Assembly: GCA_019671005.1 (NCBI GenBank)
Contig: CM033732.1
Coordinates: forward strand, 11,815,932-11,879,931
Length of the DNA: 64,000 nt
Source of the DNA: Hibiscus mutabilis
Lineage: Eukaryota; Streptophyta; Magnoliopsida; Malvales; Malvaceae
Direction of reading: 5' to 3'
Positions 33,872 to 45,186 of the stretch are shown here, one piece after another. The translations under genes and the position numbers were made by a program. Each line of letters opens with the position of its first letter. Positions within the stretch are counted from its first letter, which is position 1. The notes below the pieces were generated by a model. It did no database searches. It was given only the letters and a program-made list of their open reading frames with translations, and had not been told where the DNA came from.

Positions 33872-36499
33872 GCATGCTTCCTAACCACTTTGCTAAACAT
33901 ACCATAATGCACATTTAAACCATTCTTAGTATAAACAGCATGCCAACACACTCAACATAGCATACTAAACTTGGTCAAACCAGCACGACATAGCAATCCA
34001 CAAGGAAAATCTAGATGCATACCTACACATCCATTCAACCTTAACCATGGGCAAGCAATAACATCAAGCTAAACAACATATAACCATCATCAAAAACCAG
34101 CATAGAATCATTCTAAAGAACCACGATGCAACGGATTTACAATTCCTAAAAACCATGGCGAACACATTGCCTTATTAACCGAAAACATAAACTGAGTTCA
34201 TACTCAAATGTAGTTTATCTCTTGGATCCTTGCAAACCTTGATTTCACTGCCCCGAACTTTAATGCTCTGCATTGTTAGGAAAAAAAGAGCGTAAGCACA
34301 CATGCTTAGTGAGGATGCTCATAAACAATGATGCACTAAAACCATTTAAAAAAACCACATGCTTGCTTTTCCCAAAACATGCTTTCAACCTAAGCATTTT
34401 TCCATGATTCCAACCGAATCAAAACAAAATAATCATCATTTAACATCATATACAATCCATGCTTACATCTCAAAGCATTTTGAACAAACCATGCTTAAAT
34501 CCCAAAGCATTTCAAACAAGGTTCAACACATGAAATTTCTCATATATTGGCATTTATAATGACCCTGATAGACTACCTTTATCCTATACACATATCGAAT
34601 ACACGGATCGCTCATACCATGCTTAGTTAAACCGCAAGATTTGACACCCTCGCCTAGTTAAACCGCAAGTATACCGACCTTGCCTAGTTAATCCACAAGA
34701 TCACCATCAATTTGGGTTGCCTAGTTAAACCACAAATTCCCAAATGAGGTCCCCAACAGTCTGAGTGGCCTTGTTACACCGCCATACCTCAAGGACCCTT
34801 GGCCACGATCGATTTTGTTCATATTTTATAGTGCACTTTTAATCCTATGGCATGCCAACTATATCCGATTGTTTTCTCACCTTGTCACATAGCCAATATA
34901 TCATTTACAAAACCATTTACTTACTGTTTTACAATGCATTTCATAAAACACCACATATGCAAATCTTATTGCCTATGCAATAACACCATTCCCAATCGGA
35001 ATAAACACCAATGCTTAATAGCATTTAATATACTTTCAAACCCCTGCATATGTACTCGAAATCATGCATTACTAGTAAGTAAATCATACCATGTTTATCA
35101 CCAAAACATGCAAACATCATGCTCATATCTAAGCCGATATTCAAGAGCAAAATAAGGGAAACTTACTTCCGAGCTTAGGTAAGTGTCTCACGCTTACCCT
35201 AAACTCCCAACAACCATTACAAACCTTTGTAAAGCATTTAAAACCAGTTTCCACTCACCGATACGCCTCGTCTCCCTTGCCAACGCGAATCAAGCTCCCA
35301 GCAAGCAACCAAACAATGTCAAGCTTCGTCGCCTTGACTATCCACTGTTTTCAACACATAAAACCAGAGGATAAATGCTTTAAAATTCATTCAAACCATT
35401 GCCTAACAGCAATCTCCCGCAACTCCCAAGTTGTCCACTCAAAAACCATCTGAAACATACCGAAATCATCATCAAACGTTTTCGAAACTTAACCCAGCCA
35501 TAAAACAACAATTCAAGCCATCAACCAACATCTAATAATGTCCAAAAACCCTTTCCTAACATCCTTTTACCTCCAGCAAAGATTAAACTCGATTATCTCC
35601 ACAATAATTTAAAACTAGCAACCTACATAATTAGAGATTCAAGAGTTTCGAGATTCTATAATAAAAACAACTTATCAACATCAAAACACATCCAAAACAT
35701 ATATTAAATCAATCTCAAATACTGGGAATTAGATCCACTTCAAAAATCACCATGTTTCATCATTATTTCCAAAATAACTCAATTAAACATGGATAAAACA
35801 TTAAAATCACATTACAACTTATAAATCAAGGATCAAATACTTGGGAATACCAATAAAGAACCATTTAACAGAGGAGATCACGGACCTTACCCCTGTTATG
35901 TGATTTCTCCCTCAATTGGCTTGTTTAAAGCTAAGAAAATATAAGATTTCAATGAGATTTTGCAAAACAAAGTTAAAGAATCAAATTAAAAACAATAATT
36001 TGAGTGAAAAGAGTCCCTCGCCTATGGATTTTGATGAAATTCTGAGTGTTTGGAAGAAAAGAAGTTGAGAGAAAAGGTTTAGGAAAAAGTTACGTGAATT
36101 TCTTTTAAAAACTAATAACTAACTTTAGATATTTAATCCTTATTAACACCCATTTAAATCACATGTTAAAAATGTTTTAATTGAAGAGAGAAACCACCAA
36201 CAAACACTTGGCATATTAGCTCCTTAAGGATTTGACCCTTTTGATTTTAGTCACTTTAAAACAGTTTTCAATAATCGCATTTTGGTCACTAACCCAAAAT
36301 GTCATATTTTCAAATTCCTTTTTCTAAAATTGATTCCACAAAAAATCAATATATATTAAAAGATTATTTTTAACTATTTTTCCATATTTTTATCTTACCG
36401 AAAAATATACAATCCTGAATTCGACTCCAATATCTAACCCGGTCCACCAGACCGTCTAATAAACCTCAAAACCTCTAAGCCCAAAATCGAGGTGTTAGA
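33872..36499 (-). repeat. 5' LTR of Tekay-1, part right of the Athila insert
   Basis: Resumes with gcatg and matches 18050-20756. It ends GGTGTTAGA, where the other LTR has GTGTTACA. It has four 30-bp units at 34621-34747 against six in the partner. Confidence 0.85.
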
Positions 36500-38039
36500 A
36501 TTTTGGTCCCTTTTTTGAGTCTTTTAATTCAGTCTTCTTTTAGTGTTAAAATCCCCTTTTAGTCCCGCTTGATTTTGTTTTGCTTAGATTTAATCCTTTG
36601 CATTGCATATTTGTTTTCAGCTTTTAATTTATGTTTTTAATTTTAATCCCTTTATTATCAATATGCTTAATTATATTCGATACATGTATGTTTGTTTTCA
36701 TCCTTTTTGTTTCGTGTTTGTTAGTAGGCCTTTAGGGTGGGTTTTAGGGCTTTAAAATTCAATTTAATTAATTTAAATTATGCCAATGACTTATTCGGTG
36801 TAATTTTAAATTAACTATATTGAATTTAGGTTTAGATTAATTGAAACTTTTATGCTTTAGGGTTTGAATTATTTTAATTAACTTAAATTTGTCGTTGATT
36901 TTATTGGGACGAATGTTAAATTAATTAAATTAATTGTGCCACCTCTTAATTATTTTAGGTTAAAATTTGCATTTGACTTAGATGAAAACTCAATTAAAAT
37001 CATGATTATTAATTTGATTGATTTGAATAGTATCCTTGGCTTGATGGGATGCTAGCTTAAAATTAATCAAATTAGTCATTTTGATTCAAGATAATTCATA
37101 AAATATTATGTTTTTCTAGGTTTTAGGATTTAATCAATTTAGGGTTAATATTAGAATAACCTAGCTAATAATTGGATCATTAATTCAATTTCCATAATTT
37201 GGGCCTTTTTAGGTTAGGGCTTTAGTGGGCCTAGGGTTTTAGTTCAAGCTTTTCTTTGTCATGCATTATAATTGTCATTCATATGACTTTAACACTTTAA
37301 TTAAACATGTTACTAATTAATTCACTTAAATTCTAAAAAGGATGTATTTGTTAATTCCGATATTTGTGTCATAATAGTCCTGGCTCAATGGATGTTGATC
37401 AAATATTCGAATTAATTCTCACAATCTGAAGGTAAACTTTAATTTGAATTAAAAAATTGACAAGTCATAACATCATTTTTTAAATGCTTGCATCATGCAT
37501 AAAGGTGACGTACTTGTTTCAAACCGTAAATTAACACGGCAGTCGGACTTATTCGATGCCGATTTAATCTACGGTTTGATGTACAGTCGCCCTTATTAAT
37601 TAAATATTTAATTAATTCAGATCTACCAATTTGAGAAAAGCCCGTTTAATTATAGCACATATTCAATTAAGACTATTTAATTAAATTTAATTCGAATTTC
37701 AATGATTTTCATCAATTAAAAGCAACATGTATTTTGGTACCGATTTTCGGGCATGATGGGGGTGCTAATCCTTCCTCACACGTAACCAACTTTCGAACCC
37801 ATTTTCAAATGAATCTTTGGCTTTACGGTGTCCGACCTACCTTAGTGGCCAGTGGTGACTCCAACGCTCATTTTATTTTCAAAATACCCCAATCCTTCAT
37901 TTTCAAAACAAAAGCAAGTTTTTTAAATCAAAATCCCAAAAATTCAACTCACCTCAATTTTCAAAAATTTTCAACTAAAGCGAAAAAACGCCGATTATTT
38001 TTCATGGCGACTTTTGATTTTCGAAAAGAGGTCGCTACA
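36500..38039 (+). repeat. 3' LTR of the Tat-like element, part 2
   Basis: Starts with the duplicated atttt, then matches about 4560-6043 of the 5' LTR. It ends GAGGTCGCTACA. After it the foldback host resumes. Confidence 0.8.
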
Positions 38040-39439
38040 GATGGCACCTTCTGATTTTGAACAGATCAAAGGAAAAAAATACCCTTTGCTCTTGTTGCTT
38101 GGTTTCAAACCTAGAATTTCCTGCATGAGGGGTCCAACGCCTAATCACTAAGCTAAGCTTAGGACTTGCTTAAGTTTTATCCAAACTAATATTTAACTTA
38201 TACTCTTTCAACCTCAAAAATAAACAAAACTACCTCTATGGAGAATTGAACCAGGAACACCTTGCACCAAAAGCAAAATGTTTAACCACTAAGGTATGTT
38301 GAAAACTTATAATATAATTGCAAAATTTAATCTTTAATTTAAGATGTATTGTCACCTCAAAATTAATCAAAATACTACTAAAATAATTCTAAAATTATTT
38401 TTCCAATTCTTTTGAGAATAAAGAAATAATTATTTATTCTTATAAAAATTTATTAGATCATTTTAAAAATTTACTACATAATATATATTTGTGATAGGAT
38501 ATAATTTTTGAATTATTTGAAAATAACTATTTAGATTTAAATTTAAATTTATTATTTTAATTTTTACAAATTTGTTTAGCTTGAAATGTAATTAAAATTG
38601 AAGATCAAACTAGAACTATTTTTTTCACTTGTTTTAAAATAAAAAATAATAATTTAATATTTATTTATTTTATAAAACTAATATTAAAATATTCTAAAAA
38701 TTAAATTTATAATATTTATTTAGGATAAAATATAATTTTTAAATAAAATTTAATTCATTATATCAACAAATTATTTTACATTTAATTCATTTTTATAATG
38801 ATCTAATAATTTTTTATAAAAATAAATAATAAGTTTTTTTATTCACAAGAATTGGAAAAATAATTTAAGATTGTTTTTAGTACTATTTTGATTTAATTTC
38901 GAGGTGATAATACATTTTAAATTAAATATTAAATTTTATGAATATATAATAAATTCTCAACCTAGATTAGTGGTTAAACACTTTGCTTTTGGTGCAAGGT
39001 GTTCTTGGTTTAAATCTCCATATAGGTAATTATGCTTATTTTTTAGGTTGAAAAAGTATAAGTTAAATATTAGTTTGGATAAAACTTAACCAAATCTTAA
39101 TCTTAGCTCAGTTGTTAAGTGTTGCATAAGGGGTCCTAGCTTTGAATCCAAGCAACAACAGCAAGGGATTTTTTCCTTTGATTTGTTCAAAATCAGGAGG
39201 TGACACGTGTCACCTCTTGATTGGTCGAATAAAAAATAATATGCAACCTGCTAACAAGTAGAGAAGTGAAGATGTGGAAAATAAAAAATATCACGTCAAT
39301 GATTCCGTTGGGCTTTTAACGGAGGGGGACCGGAAAAGGAAAGGTATCTAACGGGAGGGACGATTTTAACAAAACAATTAGTTAGGTGACCAAAACAAGA
39401 AAAAGGGTGATAGTTAGGTGACCACCGTGTAGTTTTCTC
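38040..39439. mobile_element. Foldback DNA transposon, remainder with right arm
   Basis: This segment folds on itself. 38050-38330 (TGATTTTGAACAGATCAAAG, then AACCACTAAGG) is the reverse complement of about 38960-39200, around an AT-rich centre. 39205-39439 pairs with the left arm at 1697-1940. With the retrotransposon removed, the element is about 1.64 kb of nearly continuous inverted repeat. No transposase frame is seen. Confidence 0.65.
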
Positions 39440-39449
39440 AACAAAAAAA

Positions 39450-39570
39450 CACTCCGCTAGTTAACTATGCATTTGGTTACAAATGTGTCACTTTGTCTTT
39501 AATTTAAATTTTGTTACAATTAGGTCACTATGTGTTAAAATTAAAATAAATGTTTAATATGATTTGATAT
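39450..39570. mobile_element. Left arm of a Mutator-like element
   Basis: TATGCATTTGGTTACAAATG, then AATTTTGTTACAATTAGGTC, is the imperfect reverse complement of 63411-63520 (GTAACCAAATACATATTTGA). The two arms flank everything between, so a small inverted-repeat element appears to have received all of the second nest. Ends and duplication are not resolved. Confidence 0.45.
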
Positions 39571-39685
39571 AATAATATATTTAATCTTCAAAACTTATAC
39601 ATTCTTTCAATTTAGTCCTAATTTAAAATAATTTAATAAATCTAACATTTTGCATTTAAAAAATCCATTAGTGAAGCGATTAAGT

Positions 39686-41058
39686 CTAGTGTGAATATTC
39701 GATCAAGTCAAGAAAAAAAATTTCGAGTTAGTCAAGTTACAAGTCTCATTTTATGATTCAAACTTTATTTGAATTTTTTTCAAGTTGAGTCTAGTTGTTC
39801 GAGTTTCTCTTCAAATTTAATTGTATTTATATGGTAAAGTTCAAAAATGGCCATTGAACTGTTAAAAGTTTGTTTTGGTCACCTAACTTCAATGTTACAA
39901 AATGAGTATTAAACTTATGATTTTGTTACAAAATGGTCATTGTGTGATTAACTGTTGTTAAAAGGGTGACACCAGCTAAGAAAATTGGTATAATAACACA
40001 TTTAGTCGTCCATGTTTACACATTTAATAGAATGGGTAAAAAATCAATAAATTTAGCCTTCTTATTTCTAACTAAAAATAAGATCAAATTGATATAATGA
40101 GTAAATAGCGAGGGCTAAATTTATTATTTTTTGAGGACTAAATTGATTAAATTTGTAAATATGAAGGAATAAATGTGCTATTAAATAAATTTTCTTAATT
40201 GTCACGTCACCCTTTTAATGCTAGTTAATGACGTAGTGACCATTTTGTAACAAAGTCAAAAGTTTAATTCCTAGATTGTAACATTTGAAAGTTTGGTGAC
40301 CAAAATGAATATTTTAAGATAGTTCAATAACCATTTTTGAACTTTGCCCTTATTTATATTATTATGATACAAATTGGTTCTAATTAAAACGATGATATAC
40401 ATATATATTTCTTCATATTTTTTCATGTGTAAGAGTAATGTTATTTAATAAATCAAATATCTTCTAAAATTATAAAATATATTTATAATGTTATTTTTAA
40501 AGAATAATTTTTCAAGACAAAATATTGATGAAGTATAAGGGATTTACGTAAGTGATAGGAAAAAATTTACAAGAAAATACAGTTGAAAAACCAAATTAAG
40601 GGACAAAATTTGAAAATAATAAATTTATTTTTTAAAAAAAATGTGAATTGAAGTTACATATATATTCTATAGTGATAGTGGAGCATGTGGTTCAAATTTG
40701 GTCAAAAATGAACTTAAAACGAATGAGAAATTGAAAAAAAAAAATGAGAAAATCATATAAAGTTGAAGGATTAAACTAAAAAAGGAAGGTTTTATTTAAA
40801 GATGAATTTAAGCTACATAGGCATTTTGCGGTGGTTGAGGAGCATATGGTTAAAGTTTGTTAAAAATTGAACTTAAAAATGAATGTGTGATGGAAGAAAT
40901 AAAGAAATCAAGTACTAAATCGTAAAAAAATAATATTTTTTTCAAGTTGACAAAATCCGAACTTGACTCAAATTGAAAAACTGAATCATTAATTCGAGTT
41001 GACTCAATAACTAGAAATTAAAAAATAGATTTTTCGGGTCGAGTTTTGCTCACCCCTA
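39686..41058. mobile_element. hAT-like non-autonomous element
   Basis: The left end TAGTGTGAATATTCGATCAA and the right end (reverse complement TAGGGGTGAGCAAAACTCGA) resemble hAT-type termini. The flanks attaagtc and attgagtt agree at 6 of 8 bases, the hAT duplication length. Complementary CGAGTT/GACTCAA words lie near both ends. There is no coding capacity. A MITE is nested inside. Confidence 0.35.
39833..40350. mobile_element. Mutator-type MITE with 9-bp target duplication
   Basis: 518 bp. The ends read GGTAAAGTTCAAAAATGG on the left and GGGCAAAGTTCAAAAATGG for the reverse complement of the right end. Inverted repeats extend about 150 bp (GTTACAAAATGGTCA on the left, TGACCATTTTGTAAC on the right). 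A perfect 9-bp direct repeat TATTTATAT flanks it (39824-39832 and 40351-40359), a hallmark of Mutator-like insertion. Confidence 0.85.
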
Positions 41059-41346
41059 ATTGAGTTACTAGCGAGTGACATTAGGGTCATGATGGATTTG
41101 CTCCATTCGTTTGTCAGTTGTCTAGTAATGAAGTGATTCTGTATGTTGAGCTATCACATCCGTTAGTTATCGAGCTGATGGAAAGTATCAAGGAATGAGA
41201 TAAGTTGTCGGAGGATATGTCAAGAGGGTATAATGTTGGAATTTTTAAATATGAACGGTTAGATTTATTGAATTATTTCAAATTAGGACCAAATTGATAC
41301 AATATGTAAGTTTTGGAGACTAAAACTATTATTATATTAAATCATG

Positions 41347-41554
41347 TGTTGAGCTAATATTTTGACACAAAAAATTAAATGAAAAATATTTTGGACTTGA
41401 TCAAATATTTCAAAAATAATTGAAAGTCCACACAACTTCAAAAATATGTTTAAAATGTTTTCTAAATGTTTTGACCAAAATCCTATACCGAAAATATCTT
41501 CAAAAATTCAAAACCTAGCCATTTTTTTAGTGTTTTAATGAAGGTTTCAATACC
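41347..41554. repeat. Solo LTR, left fragment
   Basis: Starts TGTTGAGCTAATATTTTG. The matching terminus AAGCTCAACA is at 63395-63404, giving a 9-bp inverted LTR end. Tekay-2 interrupts it at 41554/41555 (atacc duplication). The flanks tcatg and acatg differ by one base, a decayed 5-bp duplication. The reassembled length is about 1.0 kb. No internal region follows, so this is a solo LTR, probably copia-type. Confidence 0.65.
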
Positions 41555-42833
41555 TGTAATACCTCAAAATTTTGGTTAGTGACCAAAATGAATAAAATAA
41601 AAGTTTGGTGACTAAAGTATAAATTTAGGAAAAGTTTAGGGATTAAATTGTAATTTTTTGAAAGTTATGTATTTTAGTCCCATAAATGAACAGTTTACCC
41701 CCAAGAATGATGTTTTTGTGTTACTCGGATTTTGGGTACAAAAATTTTGTTAAAAGCTATAAAAGGGTTAAGCTCGAGAAAAATATTCGGATAATCGAAT
41801 CGAATCGAATATTCAGGATATTTTGAAGGATGATAAGGCAAGGTTAAATATGTTATTTTACACATCTAAGATATTTTTTTTGTGTTGGAAGAATATGAAC
41901 CCTTAGATTTAAGTTGATTTTCCATGTTAAATTTGAGCCGTTGGATGAAAAATGGCAAGATCGTAATTTTGGAAAATTAAAAGGGTAAAGTTTGTAACTA
42001 CTAACTTATTGGTTTATTTTTGACCATTGGATAAATATTTTGACAAGTGGCATGGTTTGGAGCTTTGGCATCAAGGGTAAAATGGTTGTATCCCTTTTAG
42101 GAGGATATTTTTATAATTTATGGAAATAAAAATGCCAAATGGCATAAATAAAAAAATGAAGAAATATCTTCATCTTCTTCATGTTTCATGTCAAGAAGAA
42201 GAAAACAAGAAGGAAATCAAGGTAAGTTTAGGGTTTTGCATTTTTAATCCCTAAATACTACAATTTAGGGTTAGCTTATGAAATATGAAGTTGTTCTTCA
42301 TGAAATTCTCTTTCAATTGGTATAAAAATTTCATGGAATTGTTGAAGAATACTCTTGAATTTTGAAGAGAGATAATTTAGGGTTTATGGATCCAAATGAA
42401 TTAGGATTGAATTATGGAAGATTATGTGATGTTCTATTATTTACATGCTTGATTGAAGTTGAAATTGATGTATTCTTGATGGAATACCATTTGATTAATT
42501 AGGGTTTAATTTGGGGTTTAAGGATTCAAGTTGAATTTGGAGTTTTCTTGAAAGGAAAATATTGTAATAACATAATTGAAGGTTAATTTGAGGTGTTGGA
42601 ATGGTTAAAGGATGCTAAAGATGTGAATTATGAAATATGCCCAGAATTTTTGTCATTGGTAGTGAGTTCAGAAATTCACCGTAAATTCTACAAAAATAAT
42701 TAGAAATTGATCCTTATACCATTGTATTCCTAGTTCAGTCTAGTTTCTTTTTAAACAAACGGTGACTGATTTCTATATTAATCAAAAGATATGAATTTTT
42801 AAGTGTTGAAAGGTCAGAAAACAGAATACCAGT
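41555..42833 (+). repeat. 5' LTR of Tekay-2, first part
   Basis: Starts TGTAATACCTCAAAATTTTG, matching 59779 onward. A TATA candidate CTATAAAAGG is at 41758-41767. It is interrupted after ccagt (42829-42833). Confidence 0.85.
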
Positions 42834-44300
42834 TGTTGCGCGTAATAAGTGCTCCGCAATTGTGCAAGTGTACACGTCGCAAGTTATAGTATAAAAGATA
42901 TCGTCTCCACAGGGATTGATGCCACTTCAAGAATCTAATCTCTTGCACTATAAAAAGTAAAAACACAAATAGAAGATTATATGAGTTTTAACTAATAACT
43001 AATCTAGAAAGCAAATAAGTAAAAGAATAGAAGAGATCAAATGAGAGAGATAGGACAGGTTATCGTGAGTTGAGGTGTGATAGACGATTAGATCGTCTTG
43101 GTAAAAGAGTGCAAGGGCAACTCAGTTGTCGTGGCAACTTGCACAACGGGGTTGCCTGGGCAACTAATCGATGGTTGTCTGGGCGACTAGTTGGGCAACT
43201 ACTTGGGCGTCTGGGCAGCAACCTTCAAGGTTCGGCAGAGCGTTCTTCAATGGTTTCTTCTTATCCCTAAGTCGAAACTCTAGCTACTTGTGCATGCCTT
43301 GATAATACATCACTGCGTGATTCAAGGGTGAACAACAACCAATCTTGCGCTCTTCTTAGCCGTTGAAATCCTTAACTTATTCCTAAGCCGGATTAATCTT
43401 CACCATTAATAGATTGAATAAAGATCATATTCATTCATTTCTTGAATCTAACTCTCCCAATATTAGATAAATAGATGAAGTTACGAGATCCTCTCCCAAT
43501 TCACTCGCAAACAAGAATAAGAACCAATAATAAATAAACCTTGAATAGAAAAGTGCAAACTTTTATTACCTAAACAAAATCCAATAGTTTCTCACAACCA
43601 CAAGACACAATAACCTTAGCCAAATAGATTTAGTTCATGGCTAGGTTCCAAAGAAACACAAGATAAAGAATCCCTAGCATGAACCTAATTGAACAAGAAT
43701 GAAAAAGATGGAGAATGGATGGAGCTTTGTCAAAAATTCTCTCATCTCTCCCCCTTGGAGTTGACGGCTTGGTGATCTATTTATAGGGCTAGGTCAAAGT
43801 CCTCCTTTGAGGAGGAAGTTAAGTTGGAATTAAATTATCTTTAAAGAATATAATTCTTTATTATAATTATATTCCTTCTAGAACTTCTCCTTTCTTCTTG
43901 GAATTTAATTCTTCTTTAACTTCTTCATGGAAATCAAACTCCTTTGGGATTTAGCTTTTCTCCACGCCATCTTGGGCTTGTCTAGTCATCAATTTCGACT
44001 ACCATATCACCTTATTCTTTGTCGACAATTGCCCTGGCAACTGGCTCGGCATCTCCTTCATGCATTGCCCTGGCAACTAGCTCTAGCCTTGCTTTGGCAA
44101 GTGATTCTGCACATGCACACAAAACACACCAAAGCAGCATCTTTTCCCACAAAAACAACCAAATTATGTAATCAAGCTCAACAATGGAAGGAAACATGGA
44201 TTAATGTATGAATGACTAATTATGTAACTAATATGAGCCTAAGTCTAACAATAATATGAGTAAAAAGGGTAAGAAAAATAGTACTTTTGAACACTTATCA
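42834..44300 (-). repeat. 3' LTR of Athila-2
   Basis: 1,467 bp. The TATA motif on the minus strand is near 43777-43787. GTTGCC/GGCAAC palindromes at 43115-43200 and two 38-bp units near 44027-44095. Confidence 0.88.
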
Positions 44301-44312
44301 CACCCCCAGACT
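44301..44312 (-). other. Polypurine tract of Athila-2
   Basis: AGTCTGGGGGTG on the minus strand, directly next to the LTR. A near-copy is at about 45083-45098. Confidence 0.7.
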
Positions 44313-44584
44313 CGAACTATTGCTTGTCCTAAAGCAATGCAAACTGGTAATTACCTACCAAGACTTCAATTTTCACAAACTTAGCTTTGAACTTGATTTC
44401 AATTCTCAGAATCGGGGCACAAAGTATGATTGACTTTTCATTTTTTGAAAAACTTAGGAGTTACTCTGAATCAAACTATAATGCTTGTGAGTGTGTGCGG
44501 AGTTCTGTGCAAGTTGATTTTTCGGATTCTATGCAAACAAGAGGTTTTCAAATTACTTCATTGGGTTCTTTTTAACATGTTTTA

Positions 44585-44776
44585 ACTAGAGCCAGTTTCG
44601 GGCACCTCTAGTGTTTTGTTTTTAGTTTTCTTAAGTTAATTAATTTATTCGACCAGAGCCAGTTTCGGGCACCTCTAGCGATTAATTTTTAGCACATACT
44701 AGAGCCAGTTTCGGGCACCTATAGCGATCAATTTTTTTAGCACATGCTAGAGCCAATTTCGGGCACCTCTAGCATT
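44585..44776. repeat. Four hairpin repeats
   Basis: Units of about 28 bp near 44585, 44653, 44698 and 44746: CTAGAGCC, then AGTTTCGGGCACCTCTAGC. The arms CTAGAG and CTCTAG can pair. Spacing is 45-68 bp. Athila-1 has two. Confidence 0.8.
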
Positions 44777-45082
44777 CATCCAATTTTTATTCTAATCCCC
44801 TAATTTGTTTAATTATCAACCTAAGTTCACTAGAATTCCTTCAATCAATCAAACCACAACAGTGTTTCATCAAATTTAGCATCATAGTAAAATTCTAAGT
44901 TTTTCCATGGTTATCCTAGAATAAAAATTCTATCAATTAAGTGCATTGGCAAAGTCATCATCGGATATTCATCAAATCTAGGCAATTATTGTTCCAACTA
45001 AAGGCATGGCAAGCAATTTATGTATCCTAAATGCAATACTTAAAATGAATACAACTAAACATGGTAACTACTAATAACAATC

Positions 45083-45098
45083 CCCCCCAAACTCGAGT
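45083..45098 (-). other. Internal polypurine-tract-like copy (Athila-2)
   Basis: The plus strand reads CCCCCCCAAACTCGAG, then TTGTCCTCAATGCATG. The same words stand beside the LTR (CCCCCAGACTCGA, then TTGTCCTAAAGCAATGC). Confidence 0.55.
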
Positions 45099-45186
45099 GA
45101 GGCGTTGTCCTCAATGCATGCATTAAAGAAAAATAAAAATAACAAAAAATAAAATGCAAACGAGGACTTACTCCGAGAGTTCGTTG

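Larger units (their letters stand above)
17178..36499 (-). mobile_element. Tekay/Del-like Ty3/gypsy element (Tekay-1), hosting an Athila copy
   Basis: LTRs are 17178-20756 (3' in element orientation) and 25596-36499 (5', carrying the 7.4-kb Athila insert). The target duplication atttt is perfect (17173-17177 and 36500-36504), and host LTR sequence continues on both sides. The order on the minus strand is LTR, tRNA-Met primer site, gag, protease, RT, RNase H, integrase with a chromodomain-like tail, purine tract, LTR. Without the insert the element is about 11.9 kb. Every ORF is broken by stops or shifts. Confidence 0.88.
1941..38039 (+). mobile_element. Tat-like Ty3/gypsy LTR retrotransposon, with nested insertions
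   Basis: The 5' LTR is 1941-6043. The internal region is 6044-15078 and itself contains the 6575-10038 element. The 3' LTR is 15079-17177 plus 36505-38039, split by the Tekay element. The two LTRs align along their length, apart from an extra MITE in the 5' copy and divergent last bases. The site duplication is decayed: gatat at 1936-1940 and gat at 38040-38042. The host foldback reads across this site, with two bases missing. Without nested DNA the element is about 13.3 kb. Only gag is recognisable and no pol was found, so it depends on another element for replication. Confidence 0.75.
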
